NCBI RefSeq assembly: GCF_050946405.1
Contig: NZ_JBMNUS010000001.1
Location: 248,001-312,000 of the forward strand
DNA from: Pseudochelatococcus sp050946405
GTDB lineage: Bacteria; Pseudomonadota; Alphaproteobacteria; Rhizobiales; Beijerinckiaceae
DNA length: 64,000 bases
Reading direction: 5' to 3'
Below, in pieces: positions 8,458 through 16,475 of the stretch (within the stretch, counting starts at the first letter, position 1; every line of letters begins with the position of its first letter). The notes under the pieces are model-generated. The model worked only from the letters and a program-made list of their open reading frames with translations, was not told the DNA's origin and made no database searches. The position numbers and the translations under genes were made by a program.

Positions 8458-9726
8458 TCAGGCGCTGGCCGAAGCGCTCGCGTCCGCGCGGTCGGCGTAG
8501 ATATAGAGCGGGTTCGCCTTGCCCTCGACGACTTCCGGGCCGACCACGATCTGCTCCACGCCCTCGAGGCCAGGCAGATCGTACATGGTGTCGAGCAGGA
8601 TGCCCTCCATGATGGACCGCAGCCCGCGCGCGCCGGTCTTGCGCTCGATGGCCTTGCGGGCGATCAGCGAGAGCGCCTCGTCGTTGAAGCTCAGTTCGAC
8701 GTCTTCCATGTCGAACAACCGCTGATATTGCTTGACCAGCGCGTTCTTCGGCTCCTGAAGGATGCGCTTGAGCGCCGCCTCGTCGAGATCCTCCAGCGTC
8801 GCGATCACCGGCAAGCGGCCGACGAACTCGGGGATGAGACCGAACTTGAGCAGATCCTCCGGCTCGACTTCGCGGAACACCTCGCCGGTGCGCCGGTCGT
8901 CCGGCGCCTGCACGGTCGCGCCGAAGCCGATCGACGTGCCCTTGCCGCGCCCCATGATGATGCGCTCCAGCCCCGCGAAGGCGCCGCCGCAGATGAACAG
9001 GATGTTGGTCGTGTCCACTTGCAGGAATTCCTGCTGCGGATGCTTGCGCCCGCCTTGCGGCGGAACGCTGGCGACCGTGCCTTCCATGATCTTCAGCAGC
9101 GCCTGCTGCACGCCCTCGCCCGATACGTCGCGCGTGATCGAGGGATTGTCCGACTTGCGCGAGATCTTGTCGATCTCGTCGATGTAGACGATGCCGCGCT
9201 GCGCGCGCTCCACATTGTAGTCGGACGCCTGCAGGAGCTTGAGGATGATGTTTTCCACATCCTCGCCCACGTAGCCCGCCTCGGTCAGCGTCGTCGCGTC
9301 GGCCATGGTGAAGGGCACGTCGAGGATGCGCGCCAGCGTCTGCGCCAGCAGCGTCTTGCCCGAGCCCGTGGGGCCGACGAGCAGGATGTTCGACTTCGCC
9401 AGCTCGACGTCGTTGTGCTTCGTCGCGTGCGCCAGGCGCTTGTAGTGGTTGTGCACCGCTACCGACAGCACCTTCTTGGCATGTGACTGGCCGATGACGT
9501 AGTCATCGAGCACCTTGCTGATTTCCTTCGGCGTCGGCACGCCCTCGCGCGACTTCACCAGCGAGGATTTCGATTCCTCGCGGATGATGTCCATGCACAG
9601 TTCCACGCACTCATCGCATATGAACACTGTCGGCCCGGCGATGAGCTTACGGACCTCATGCTGGCTCTTGCCACAGAATGAGCAGTAGAGCGTGCTCTTC
9701 GAGTCGCCGCCGCCTGTCTTGCTCAT
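8458..9726 (-). CDS. clpX: ATP-dependent Clp protease ATP-binding subunit ClpX
   Basis: 422 residues from the ATG at 9726 (MSKTGGGDSK); the seven residues readable upstream are not typical and GGAG lies about 10 bases before this ATG. The N-terminal zinc-binding domain shows CSFCGKS and CDECVELC. The AAA+ unfoldase core has Walker A GPTGSGKT near residue 120, Walker B VYIDEIDK, and the ClpP-contacting IGF loop region (TSIGFGA). ClpX hexamers unfold tagged substrates and feed them to ClpP, encoded next door at 10021-10644. In alphaproteobacteria ClpXP degrades cell-cycle regulators. The gap to clpP is nearly 300 bases, so clpX probably has its own promoter. Confidence 0.97.
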   Translation of the reverse strand: MSKTGGGDSKSTLYCSFCGKSQHEVRKLIAGPTVFICDECVELCMDIIREESKSSLVKSREGVPTPKEISKVLDDYVIGQSHAKKVLSVAVHNHYKRLAHATKHNDVELAKSNILLVGPTGSGKTLLAQTLARILDVPFTMADATTLTEAGYVGEDVENIILKLLQASDYNVERAQRGIVYIDEIDKISRKSDNPSITRDVSGEGVQQALLKIMEGTVASVPPQGGRKHPQQEFLQVDTTNILFICGGAFAGLERIIMGRGKGTSIGFGATVQAPDDRRTGEVFREVEPEDLLKFGLIPEFVGRLPVIATLEDLDEAALKRILQEPKNALVKQYQRLFDMEDVELSFNDEALSLIARKAIERKTGARGLRSIMEGILLDTMYDLPGLEGVEQIVVGPEVVEGKANPLYIYADRADASASASA

Positions 9727-9922
9727 GGTCCGTCTCCACTCGGTCACTGCTCCGGCCAGAACCGCCGGAACGTCATCTTGTGTTCATATAGGCCCGGATC
9801 AAACAAAAAGTAAGCGCGCACTTGCGCCATTCTTCTCGCCTTCGAACCTGCTCCGCAAGGACGGCCATGTCGCCGCCCCGCCCCGCCTGCCGCCCGTGGG
9901 CGGCAATGCGGATTTTCCGTGC

Positions 9923-9945
9923 GATCGCGGCAATCCGCCGCGATC
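9923..9945. terminator. Hairpin between clpP and clpX
   Basis: A perfect 9-base-pair inverted repeat, GATCGCGGC (9923-9931) and GCCGCGATC (9937-9945), with a 5-base loop. It lies within the 294-base gap between the clpP stop and the clpX start, both on the minus strand. No T tract follows on either strand, so it could be an attenuator, an RNA-processing site or a weak clpP terminator. Confidence 0.4.
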
Positions 9946-10020
9946 AATGGCGCCAGCAAACCATATGCCGCATGGCACCGTCAAGCCGTTGATATGCTTG
10001 AACCTTCTTCGTACCCGCCC

Positions 10021-10644
10021 TCAACCCTCGACCTCGGTGCGCTTCACCTGCACCTGGTCGATGAGGCCGAATTCCTTCGCCGCATCGGCCGTCATGAAAT
10101 TATCACGTTCGAGCGCCGCTTCAATCTCCGCGATGTCACGGCCGGTATGCTTCACGTAAATCTCGTTCAGGCGGCGCTTCAGCGCCTCGATCTCGCGCGC
10201 GTGGATGAGGATGTCGGTCGCCTGCCCCTGGAAACCGCCGGAAGGCTGATGAACCATGATTCGGGCGTTGGGCAGCGCGAATCGCTGTCCCGGCTCGCCG
10301 GCGGCGAGCAGGAGCGAGCCCATCGACGCGGCCTGTCCGAGACAAAGGGTCGTCACCGGACTGCGGATGAACTGCATCGTGTCGTAGATCGACAGGCCGG
10401 AAGTGACCACGCCGCCCGGCGAGTTGATGTAGAAATTGATTTCCTTCTTCGGATTTTCCGCTTCCAGAAACAGGAGCTGCGCCACCACGAGCGAAGCCGA
10501 ATAATCCTCGACCGGCCCGGTCAGGAAGATGATCCGCTCGCGCAGCAGCCGCGAGTAGATATCGAAGGCGCGCTCGCCGCGATTGGATTGCTCCACCACC
10601 ATCGGCACGAGCGTGCTGTTGTAAACCTCGAACGGATCTCTCAT
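10021..10644 (-). CDS. clpP: ATP-dependent Clp protease proteolytic subunit ClpP
   Basis: 207 residues from the ATG at 10644 (MRDPFEVYNS), the usual start for this family; the 21-residue upstream extension is not conserved-looking. The serine-protease triad is visible: Ser107 in GQAASMGS, His132 in MVHQPSGG and Asp181 in ERDNFM. The YINSPGG segment lines the active site. Fourteen subunits form the barrel that works with ClpX and probably ClpA. It lies between tig and clpX on the same strand, the classic tig-clpP-clpX-lon order. Confidence 0.97.
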   Translation of the reverse strand: MRDPFEVYNSTLVPMVVEQSNRGERAFDIYSRLLRERIIFLTGPVEDYSASLVVAQLLFLEAENPKKEINFYINSPGGVVTSGLSIYDTMQFIRSPVTTLCLGQAASMGSLLLAAGEPGQRFALPNARIMVHQPSGGFQGQATDILIHAREIEALKRRLNEIYVKHTGRDIAEIEAALERDNFMTADAAKEFGLIDQVQVKRTEVEG

Positions 10645-10939
10645 CGCTGACCAAGCCCTGATTGTATTGCGAGCCACGACGGCGCGCGGCGTTGTGTGAC
10701 GGGACACCTTGCGGACCTATGGCGCAGGGGGAGAATAATCAAGCCCCTCAACGATCCTGTCGCGCCACACGCCGCCGGGCTGGCCGCCACGGGCATCCCC
10801 TCATCACGCGAACCATCGCATCGACCCGTTGAACGAGCGCCGCCCGTTCGCCGAATTCGATGCAAAAACAACCTCAAAAACAACCCCTTGGAGCGAAGTT
10901 TCGATTCATGCTCAACACATTTCACTCCAAACGACAGAA

Positions 10940-10971
10940 GCGCGATTCGCCAATCCTGCGGCGAGTCGCGC
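10940..10971 (-). terminator. Terminator-like hairpin after tig
   Basis: A 12-base-pair stem (10940-10951 with 10960-10971) with one mismatch or wobble and an 8-base loop, 57 bases past the tig stop. The minus strand reads TTCTGTCGTTTGG after the stem, weakly T-rich. The remainder of the 384-base gap (to 10644) must contain the clpP promoter; CTTGAT then CATAGG at 10718-10745 (minus strand) loosely resembles a heat-shock sigma factor site but was not convincing. Confidence 0.5.
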
Positions 10972-11028
10972 TCCTTCATAGCATTATCGCCGGCGGCAGC
11001 GACAGCCGGCATACGCTCGTCCGGCGTG

Positions 11029-12408
11029 TCAGGACGCCGCCTCGTTCACGCTCGCTCCCGCGACAGCCTCGTCTTCCTCGTCCGCGAACAGTTCCTCGCG
11101 CGTCACCGTGCGGTCCGTCACCGTCACCTGCGCGAGAAGGTGATCGATCACCTTCTCCTCGAAGATCGGCGCGCGGATCTCCGCCAGCGCTTGCGGGTTC
11201 TTGTTGTAGAAGTCCCAGACGGCCTTTTCCTGGCCGGGGAACTGACGCGCGCGCTCGACGACGCCGCGCGTCACCTCGTCGTCGGTGACGTTCACGCCCG
11301 CCCGGTCGCCCACCTCGGCGAGCACCAGGCCCAGGCGCACGCGGCGCTCGGCGATCTTGCGATAGTCCGCCTTCGACGCCTCTTCCGTCGAACCCTCGTC
11401 CTCGAAGGTGCGGCCGGCCTGCTTCAGATCGGCGACGACCTGCTGCCAGACGCCGGCGAATTCCTGCTCCACGAGGCTCGGCGGCAGATCGAAATCGTAC
11501 TGGCCGTCGAGCGCGTCGAGCAGCTTCTTCTTCACCTTGCGGCGCGTCTGGGCCTCGAAGTCGCGCTCAAGCGAGCCGCGAATCACGTTCTTCAGCGCGT
11601 CGAGCGAATCGAAGCCGACGCCCTTGGCGAACTCGTCGTCCACGACCGTCTCGCCCGGCGTCTCGACGCCCTTCACCGTCACGGCGAAGCTGGCTTCCTT
11701 GCCGGCGAGATGAGCGGCCTGATAATTTTCAGGGAAGGTCGTGACGATGGTGCGTTCCTCGCCCTTCGTCGCGCCGATCAACTGGTCCTCGAAGCCGGGG
11801 ATGAAGCTGTTCGAGCCGATCTCGACGCGGACATCCTGGCTGGTGCCGCCCTCGAAAGGCGTGCCGTCGATGGAGCCGACGAAATCGATCAGCACGCGGT
11901 CGCCCGATTCCGCCGCGCCGTCCTTTTCGCTGAACGGGCGGCTTTCGCGCGCGATGCGGGCGATGGCCTCGTCAACCTCGGTTTCCGGGATTTCGGCGAC
12001 TTCGCGCTCCAGCGCCACGCCTTCCAGCGGCTTGATTTCGAACGTCGGCAGGATCTCGACCGCGACGCTGAAGGCAAGATCGCGCTTGGCCGCGATGACG
12101 GCGTCGATCTCGTCCTTGTCTTCCGGCAGCGACACCTTGGGCTCGCCGGCCAGACGCAGGGAATTGTCCTCGACGATCTTGCGATTGGCTTCGTTGATCG
12201 CGTTCTGCACCACGTCCGCCATCACGGACTGGCCGTAGAGGCGGCGCAGATGCGCCGCCGGCACCTTGCCGGGACGGAAACCGTTGATGCGCACGCGGTC
12301 CTTCAGGCCCGCGAGTTCACTCGACAGCCTGCTCTCCAGCTCGGTGGCGGGCACCACCACCTTGAACTCGCGTTTCAAACCCTCTGAAAGAGTCTCGGTT
12401 GCCTGCAT
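11029..12408 (-). CDS. tig: Trigger factor, ribosome-associated chaperone
   Basis: 459 residues from the ATG at 12408 (MQATETLSEG). The ribosome-binding domain carries the signature loop GFRPGKVP near residue 45. The FKBP-type prolyl isomerase domain follows (GDRVLIDFVGSIDGTPFEGG, residues about 155-245), then the long helical C-terminal cradle that holds nascent chains. The acidic tail (FADEEDEAVAG) is a variable end. Trigger factor binds at the ribosomal exit tunnel and acts before DnaK and GroEL. It is the first gene of the tig-clpP-clpX-lon block; tRNA-Leu lies about 50 bases upstream on the same strand. Confidence 0.97.
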   Translation of the reverse strand: MQATETLSEGLKREFKVVVPATELESRLSSELAGLKDRVRINGFRPGKVPAAHLRRLYGQSVMADVVQNAINEANRKIVEDNSLRLAGEPKVSLPEDKDEIDAVIAAKRDLAFSVAVEILPTFEIKPLEGVALEREVAEIPETEVDEAIARIARESRPFSEKDGAAESGDRVLIDFVGSIDGTPFEGGTSQDVRVEIGSNSFIPGFEDQLIGATKGEERTIVTTFPENYQAAHLAGKEASFAVTVKGVETPGETVVDDEFAKGVGFDSLDALKNVIRGSLERDFEAQTRRKVKKKLLDALDGQYDFDLPPSLVEQEFAGVWQQVVADLKQAGRTFEDEGSTEEASKADYRKIAERRVRLGLVLAEVGDRAGVNVTDDEVTRGVVERARQFPGQEKAVWDFYNKNPQALAEIRAPIFEEKVIDHLLAQVTVTDRTVTREELFADEEDEAVAGASVNEAAS

Positions 12409-12456
12409 GGTACGGTTTCTCAATCCATTTCGCGTTCAGAACAGTCATGCGGGGCA

Positions 12457-12541
12457 TGGTGCGGGCGGAGGGGCTCGAACCCCCACGACTTGCGTCACAG
12501 GAACCTAAATCCTGCGCGTCTACCAGTTCCGCCACGCCCGC
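12457..12541 (-). tRNA. tRNA-Leu (anticodon TAG)
   Basis: An 85-base class II tRNA on the minus strand. Acceptor stem GCGGGCG (12535-12541) pairs with CGCCCGC (12461-12467), with an encoded CCA at 12457-12459. The anticodon loop TTTAGGT between CAGGA and TCCTG gives anticodon TAG (reads CUA). A long variable arm (GACGCAAGTC region) and the T arm GGGGTTCGAGCCCC are typical of leucine tRNAs. Confidence 0.96.
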
Positions 12542-12679
12542 ATCGAGGGCCCGCTGCCACGCGCGCCCTTCCGTGGGTCGCGGCTCTATATCATGGCCGG
12601 GGGCCATTGCAGCAAAAAAATGACAGCGAAGCCACTTCTTTGCACCTCATCTTAATCCCTTTTCGCAGATAAAAACAGC

Positions 12680-14152
12680 ATGCCGCCATCCGCCGGTCCG
12701 GCGGCCGGGCCGGCCGCCGGCAGCGAGCGGGAGAACAAGAGCTTGCGATATAACGGAAATCCTCTCCGCTTCAACCGCCGCGCGTTGCTGGCGTCGCTCA
12801 TCCTCGCCCCGGCCGCCGGCGCGCGGGCCGATACCGGCGCCGGCGACACGCACATGCCCCCGCCCGGCCCGCTCACGCTGACGGCGGGCGAATCGGCGCA
12901 TGCGTTCGACGACGCGCAACCGTCCGTAAAATTATGGACGTACAACGCCCGCTTTCCCGGCCCCCTGCTGCGCGTGCGCCGGGGGGAGGCGCTGGCGCTG
13001 CGGCTGCACAATACGCTGGCGCAGCCGACATCCCTGCACTGGTACGGCGCGCGGCTCGCCAACGCCGCCGACGGCGTGGCCGGGCTCACCGGCCCGGCGC
13101 TTGCGCCGGGCGAGAGCGCGGATATCGGTTTCACGGCGCGCGACGCCGGCACGTTCTTCTACCGCCCGCTGGTGCCGGCGCACGCGGCGGAGCAGGCCGA
13201 ACGCGGGCTCACGGGCGTTCTCGTCGTCGATGAGGAAACGCCGCCCTACGCCGACGACATCACGCTGGTGCTCGACGATATCGCCCTCGACGAGAGCGGA
13301 CAGATCCGCGACAGCTTCGCCTCTCCCGCCGAAACCGGGCTGGCGGGGCGGCTGGGCAACCGCCTGCTGATCAACGGCCGCGCCACGCCGGAGCGGCTCA
13401 CCCGCCCGCCCGGCCGCCGGCTGCGGCTGCGGGTCGTCAACGTCGCCAACGCGCGGCCGATCACGCTGCGCTTCGACAGTCTCGTCACCCACATCATCGC
13501 GGCCGACGGCCAGCCGGTCGACGCGCCCTTCCCGCCCTCGCGCGACAGCGTGGCGCTTGCGCCCGGCGGGCGCGTCGACGCCGTGCTCGATACGCCGGCG
13601 GACGGCCTTTCCGGCCGCGTCGTCGCGGCGCTGGGCAAGGACGGCCTGCCGCTTCTCGTGCTCTCGGGCGAGGGGGCGGCGGAGGCGGACGCCGGCGCGC
13701 CCGTGACCGGGCTGCCGCCGGGCGACCTGCCCGAATCGCTCGACCTGGCCGCGGCAAGGCGATTCGACGTCGCCATCGAGGGCGGGCTCGATCCCGCCGC
13801 TCCCGCCGCGCGCGCGGCCGACCCGGCCCGCATCTGGCGGCTCGGCGGCCGCGCATGGCCGGATACGGCGGAGCGGCCCTTGTTCCGGGTAGCGGCGGGC
13901 ACGCCGGTCGTGCTCGCGCTGGAAAACCGCACCGCTTTCCTTCAGGTGCTCCATCTGCACGGCCATCACGCGCGGCGGCTGCATGCGCTCGATGACGGCT
14001 GGGAACCCTTCTGGCTCGACACGATCGCCGTGCCGCCGGGGCAGACGGCGCGCATCGCCTTCCTCGCCGACAATCCCGGCCGGTGGATGCTGGGCTCCGC
14101 CGTCCTCGACCGGTTGGGGGCGGGACTGGCCGGCTGGTTCGAGGTCGGATAG
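12680..14152 (+). CDS. Multicopper-oxidase-fold protein lacking most copper ligands
   Basis: 490 residues from the ATG at 12680. A TTG at 12743 has a better ribosome-binding site (GGGAG, 9 bases upstream) and would give a compact twin-arginine-type signal (RFNRRALLAS, then a hydrophobic run ending ARA). Three cupredoxin domains are recognisable by skeleton motifs. The copper ligands are mostly replaced: HWHG reads HWYG (H120, Y122), the HPH of motif 2 reads RPL (162-164), the type 1 histidine before HLHG is Gln422 (H425 and H427 remain), and the C-terminal HCHxxxHxxxxM reads GSA, R478 and L483. An intact type 1 copper site is impossible. This parallels FtsP/SufI, a copper-free oxidase homologue exported by Tat. 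A structural or binding role in the periplasm is more likely than oxidation. Convergent with nnr. Confidence 0.8.
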   Translation: MPPSAGPAAGPAAGSERENKSLRYNGNPLRFNRRALLASLILAPAAGARADTGAGDTHMPPPGPLTLTAGESAHAFDDAQPSVKLWTYNARFPGPLLRVRRGEALALRLHNTLAQPTSLHWYGARLANAADGVAGLTGPALAPGESADIGFTARDAGTFFYRPLVPAHAAEQAERGLTGVLVVDEETPPYADDITLVLDDIALDESGQIRDSFASPAETGLAGRLGNRLLINGRATPERLTRPPGRRLRLRVVNVANARPITLRFDSLVTHIIAADGQPVDAPFPPSRDSVALAPGGRVDAVLDTPADGLSGRVVAALGKDGLPLLVLSGEGAAEADAGAPVTGLPPGDLPESLDLAAARRFDVAIEGGLDPAAPAARAADPARIWRLGGRAWPDTAERPLFRVAAGTPVVLALENRTAFLQVLHLHGHHARRLHALDDGWEPFWLDTIAVPPGQTARIAFLADNPGRWMLGSAVLDRLGAGLAGWFEVG

Positions 14153-14185
14153 CGCATCAGGCCGAAACCCCGGCGCGCCGGCGAA

Positions 14186-15712
14186 TCACCCCGCCAGTTG
14201 TGAAGGACGCCCGGACAACACCTGTCGCAGCACTTGCGGCAGCAACTCGGGCAGATCCTCGGCGATGAGGCCCGGCCCTCCCCGCTGCCCGGCCGCCCCG
14301 TGCAGCCAGACGCCGGCGCACGCGGCCTCGAAGGCGGGCGCGCCCTGCGCCAGCGCGCCCGCGATCATGCCGGCGAGCACATCGCCCGATCCCGCCGTCG
14401 CGAGCCACGGCGAGCCGTTGTCGTTGATCGCGGCGCGTCCGTCCGGCGCGGCGATCACCGTATCCGGGCCCTTGAGCACGACGACGGCCCCCGTGCGGCG
14501 CGCCGCCTCCCGCGCCCGTGCGAGCTTGGACGGCGCGGCGGCGATCGCTTCCTCCCGCGCGAAAAGGCGCGCGAACTCGCCCTCGTGCGGCGTCAGCACG
14601 ACCCCCTGCACGGATGAAGCGGCTATGGCCGCCCGAAGGCCGTCGACGTCGCCCGCGAAACTCGTCAGCGCGTCCGCATCCAGCACCAGCGCCCGGCTTG
14701 CCGCCCCTGCCGCGCCGACAAGGGCGCGCGTCGGCGCGCCCACGCCCGCCGCCGGGCCGATGACGAGCGCGTTCAGCCGCCCGTCCGCCAGCGTCTCCGC
14801 AAGCGCATCGGCATCGTCGACCCGGCGCAGCATGATGGCGGTCAGGTGGGCGGCGTTCTCGGCCAGCGCCTCCTCGGGAGATGCGACGGTCACGAGCCCG
14901 GCCCCCATCCGCAGCGCCGCGCGCGCCGCGAGCCGCGCCGCGCCCGTGTGCGTCCGTCCGCCGGACAGGACGAGCGCATGGCCGCGCCCGTACTTGTGGC
15001 CGGTCTCAGAAGGCGCCCGCAACGCTACGAGGCAATGCGCCGGCCCGTTGACCGTCAGACCTTCCGCCAGCGCATCGGCCAGCGCGTCGTCGATGCCGAT
15101 GTCCGCGACATGCAGGACGCCGCGACAGGAGCGGCCCGGATAAAGATAATGGCCCGGCCGCGCGCGGGCGAAAGTCACGGTGGCGGCCGCCCGCACCGCG
15201 GCGCCGCGCACGGCGCCGCTGTCGCCGTCGATGCCGGTGGGCACGTCGACCGCCACGACCGACGCGGGGCTTGCGTTGATGCGGGCCACGAGCGCCTGCA
15301 ACGCCGGCGTCAGGTCGCGGTCGAGCCCCGCGCCGAGCAGCGCGTCGACAATCACGTCGGCGTCGTTCAGCGTCACGTCGTCGATGGAAAGCACCTCGCC
15401 CCTTGCCTCGCCTTGCCAGTCCGATGCCGCCGCGGCGGCGTCGCCCCGCAGCGCGGCGACCTCACCGGCGAGCGCCAGCCGCACCGCGAAACCCCGCGCC
15501 GCCAGCAGGCGCGCCGCCACGAAGCCGTCGCCACCGTTGTTGCCCGGCCCGCACAGCACGACGATGGTGCGGGAGGGAGCGCCGGCAAGTTGCGCGGCCT
15601 GCTCCGCCACCGCGCCCCCGGCGCGCTGCATCAGCGTGTAGCCGGCCGTGCCGGCCGCGATCGTGCGGGAATCCGCCTCCCGCGTCGCACGGGTCGTCAG
15701 CAGGGTCGTCAT
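14186..15712 (-). CDS. nnr: Bifunctional NAD(P)H-hydrate epimerase / ADP-dependent NAD(P)H-hydrate dehydratase
   Basis: 508 residues from the ATG at 15712, which has a strong GGAGGA site 7 bases upstream; the longer open frame (to 15871) is not supported. The N-terminal epimerase domain has the nucleotide-binding GPGNNGGDGF near residue 55. The C-terminal ribokinase-fold dehydratase shows GHALVLSGG, LTPHEGEF, the KGPDTV segment and the catalytic GSGDVLAG near residue 455. The enzyme repairs hydrated NADH/NADPH, a cytoplasmic housekeeping function. It is divergent from glnB and convergent with the oxidase-fold gene. An E. coli YjeF-type fusion of normal length. Confidence 0.93.
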   Translation of the reverse strand: MTTLLTTRATREADSRTIAAGTAGYTLMQRAGGAVAEQAAQLAGAPSRTIVVLCGPGNNGGDGFVAARLLAARGFAVRLALAGEVAALRGDAAAAASDWQGEARGEVLSIDDVTLNDADVIVDALLGAGLDRDLTPALQALVARINASPASVVAVDVPTGIDGDSGAVRGAAVRAAATVTFARARPGHYLYPGRSCRGVLHVADIGIDDALADALAEGLTVNGPAHCLVALRAPSETGHKYGRGHALVLSGGRTHTGAARLAARAALRMGAGLVTVASPEEALAENAAHLTAIMLRRVDDADALAETLADGRLNALVIGPAAGVGAPTRALVGAAGAASRALVLDADALTSFAGDVDGLRAAIAASSVQGVVLTPHEGEFARLFAREEAIAAAPSKLARAREAARRTGAVVVLKGPDTVIAAPDGRAAINDNGSPWLATAGSGDVLAGMIAGALAQGAPAFEAACAGVWLHGAAGQRGGPGLIAEDLPELLPQVLRQVLSGRPSQLAG

Positions 15713-15955
15713 CGCCGTTCCTCCATCGTCGCCACATCCGCGTTTCCGCCGATGCGATACATCCGTATGATGGTGGCGCGCCGGCAGCGGCGGAGCAAGG
15801 GCGGCCGGCATGAAAAACCGGCGCGGAAAATCATTCCACGCCCGCCATTCCGCCGCAAGCCGGCGCGGCATTTGCCCAACTTATCGCCAGCGATTGCCTA
15901 TGAATTAGGCACTTTGGCCGGTGCGCCAGGATTTTGGGCATGTCGGGCCTGCCGC

Positions 15956-15974
15956 AATGATGGTAATTATCATT
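15956..15974. promoter_or_regulatory. 19-base inverted repeat upstream of glnB, Fur-box-like
   Basis: AATGAT (15956-15961) and ATCATT (15969-15974) form a perfect 6-base dyad around a 7-base centre, 77 bases before the glnB start, in the 338-base gap between divergent nnr and glnB. Its length and AT-rich dyad resemble Fur-family operators, but the sequence is not a clean consensus. I did not find the GG/GC pair spacing of a sigma-54 promoter nearby. Confidence 0.35.
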
Positions 15975-16050
15975 TCCGTGAACGGCGCGCGGCGTCCGTG
16001 TCGATCCGGCGGACTGTTGCCGGCTGACAGACCATGGGAGGGCTTCCGAC

Positions 16051-16389
16051 GTGAAAAAGATCGAGGCGATCATCAAACCCTTCAAGCTCGACGAGGTGAA
16101 GGAAGCGCTGCAGGAAGTCGGCCTGCAAGGCATCACCGTGATCGAGGCCAAGGGCTTCGGCCGCCAGAAAGGCCATACGGAGCTTTATCGCGGCGCCGAA
16201 TACGTCGTCGATTTCCTTCCCAAGGTGAAGCTGGAGATCGTGCTGCCGGACGAGCTCGTCGACCGCGCCATCGAGGCCATCCGCAAGGCCGCCGCCACCG
16301 GCCGCATCGGCGACGGCAAGATCTTCGTTTCCCCTGTCGAAGAGGTGATCCGCATCCGCACCGGCGAGACCGGCCCGGACGCGATCTGA
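16051..16389 (+). CDS. glnB: Nitrogen regulatory protein PII (GlnB)
   Basis: 112 residues, the canonical PII length. The GTG start at 16051 has GGGAGGG 8 bases upstream. The T-loop carries the uridylylation site Tyr51 (GAEYVVDFLPK), and TGRIGDGKIFV is the conserved C-terminal signature. The trimer senses ATP/ADP and 2-oxoglutarate and signals nitrogen status to GlnE (adenylyltransferase) and NtrB. It lies 86 bases before glnA on the same strand, the standard alphaproteobacterial glnBA operon, so signal protein and its indirect target are co-expressed. Confidence 0.96.
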   Translation: MKKIEAIIKPFKLDEVKEALQEVGLQGITVIEAKGFGRQKGHTELYRGAEYVVDFLPKVKLEIVLPDELVDRAIEAIRKAAATGRIGDGKIFVSPVEEVIRIRTGETGPDAI

Positions 16390-16475
16390 GCCTTCCGAAT
16401 TTCTGCCGCCGGTCTGCGGCCCCGCATCGCGGACGGTCCGGCTTCGTCAACGAAAGCTACAAGGAACACCATAAC

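Noticed and set aside
15713..16050. Sigma-54 promoter for glnB
   Set aside because: GGCAC occurs at 15908-15912, but no GC pair at the right spacing follows.
15921..16475. N-terminal extension of glutamine synthetase to 654 residues
   Set aside because: The open frame upstream of 16476 overlaps glnB in another frame, and the ATG at 16476 has its own ribosome site and gives the normal length.
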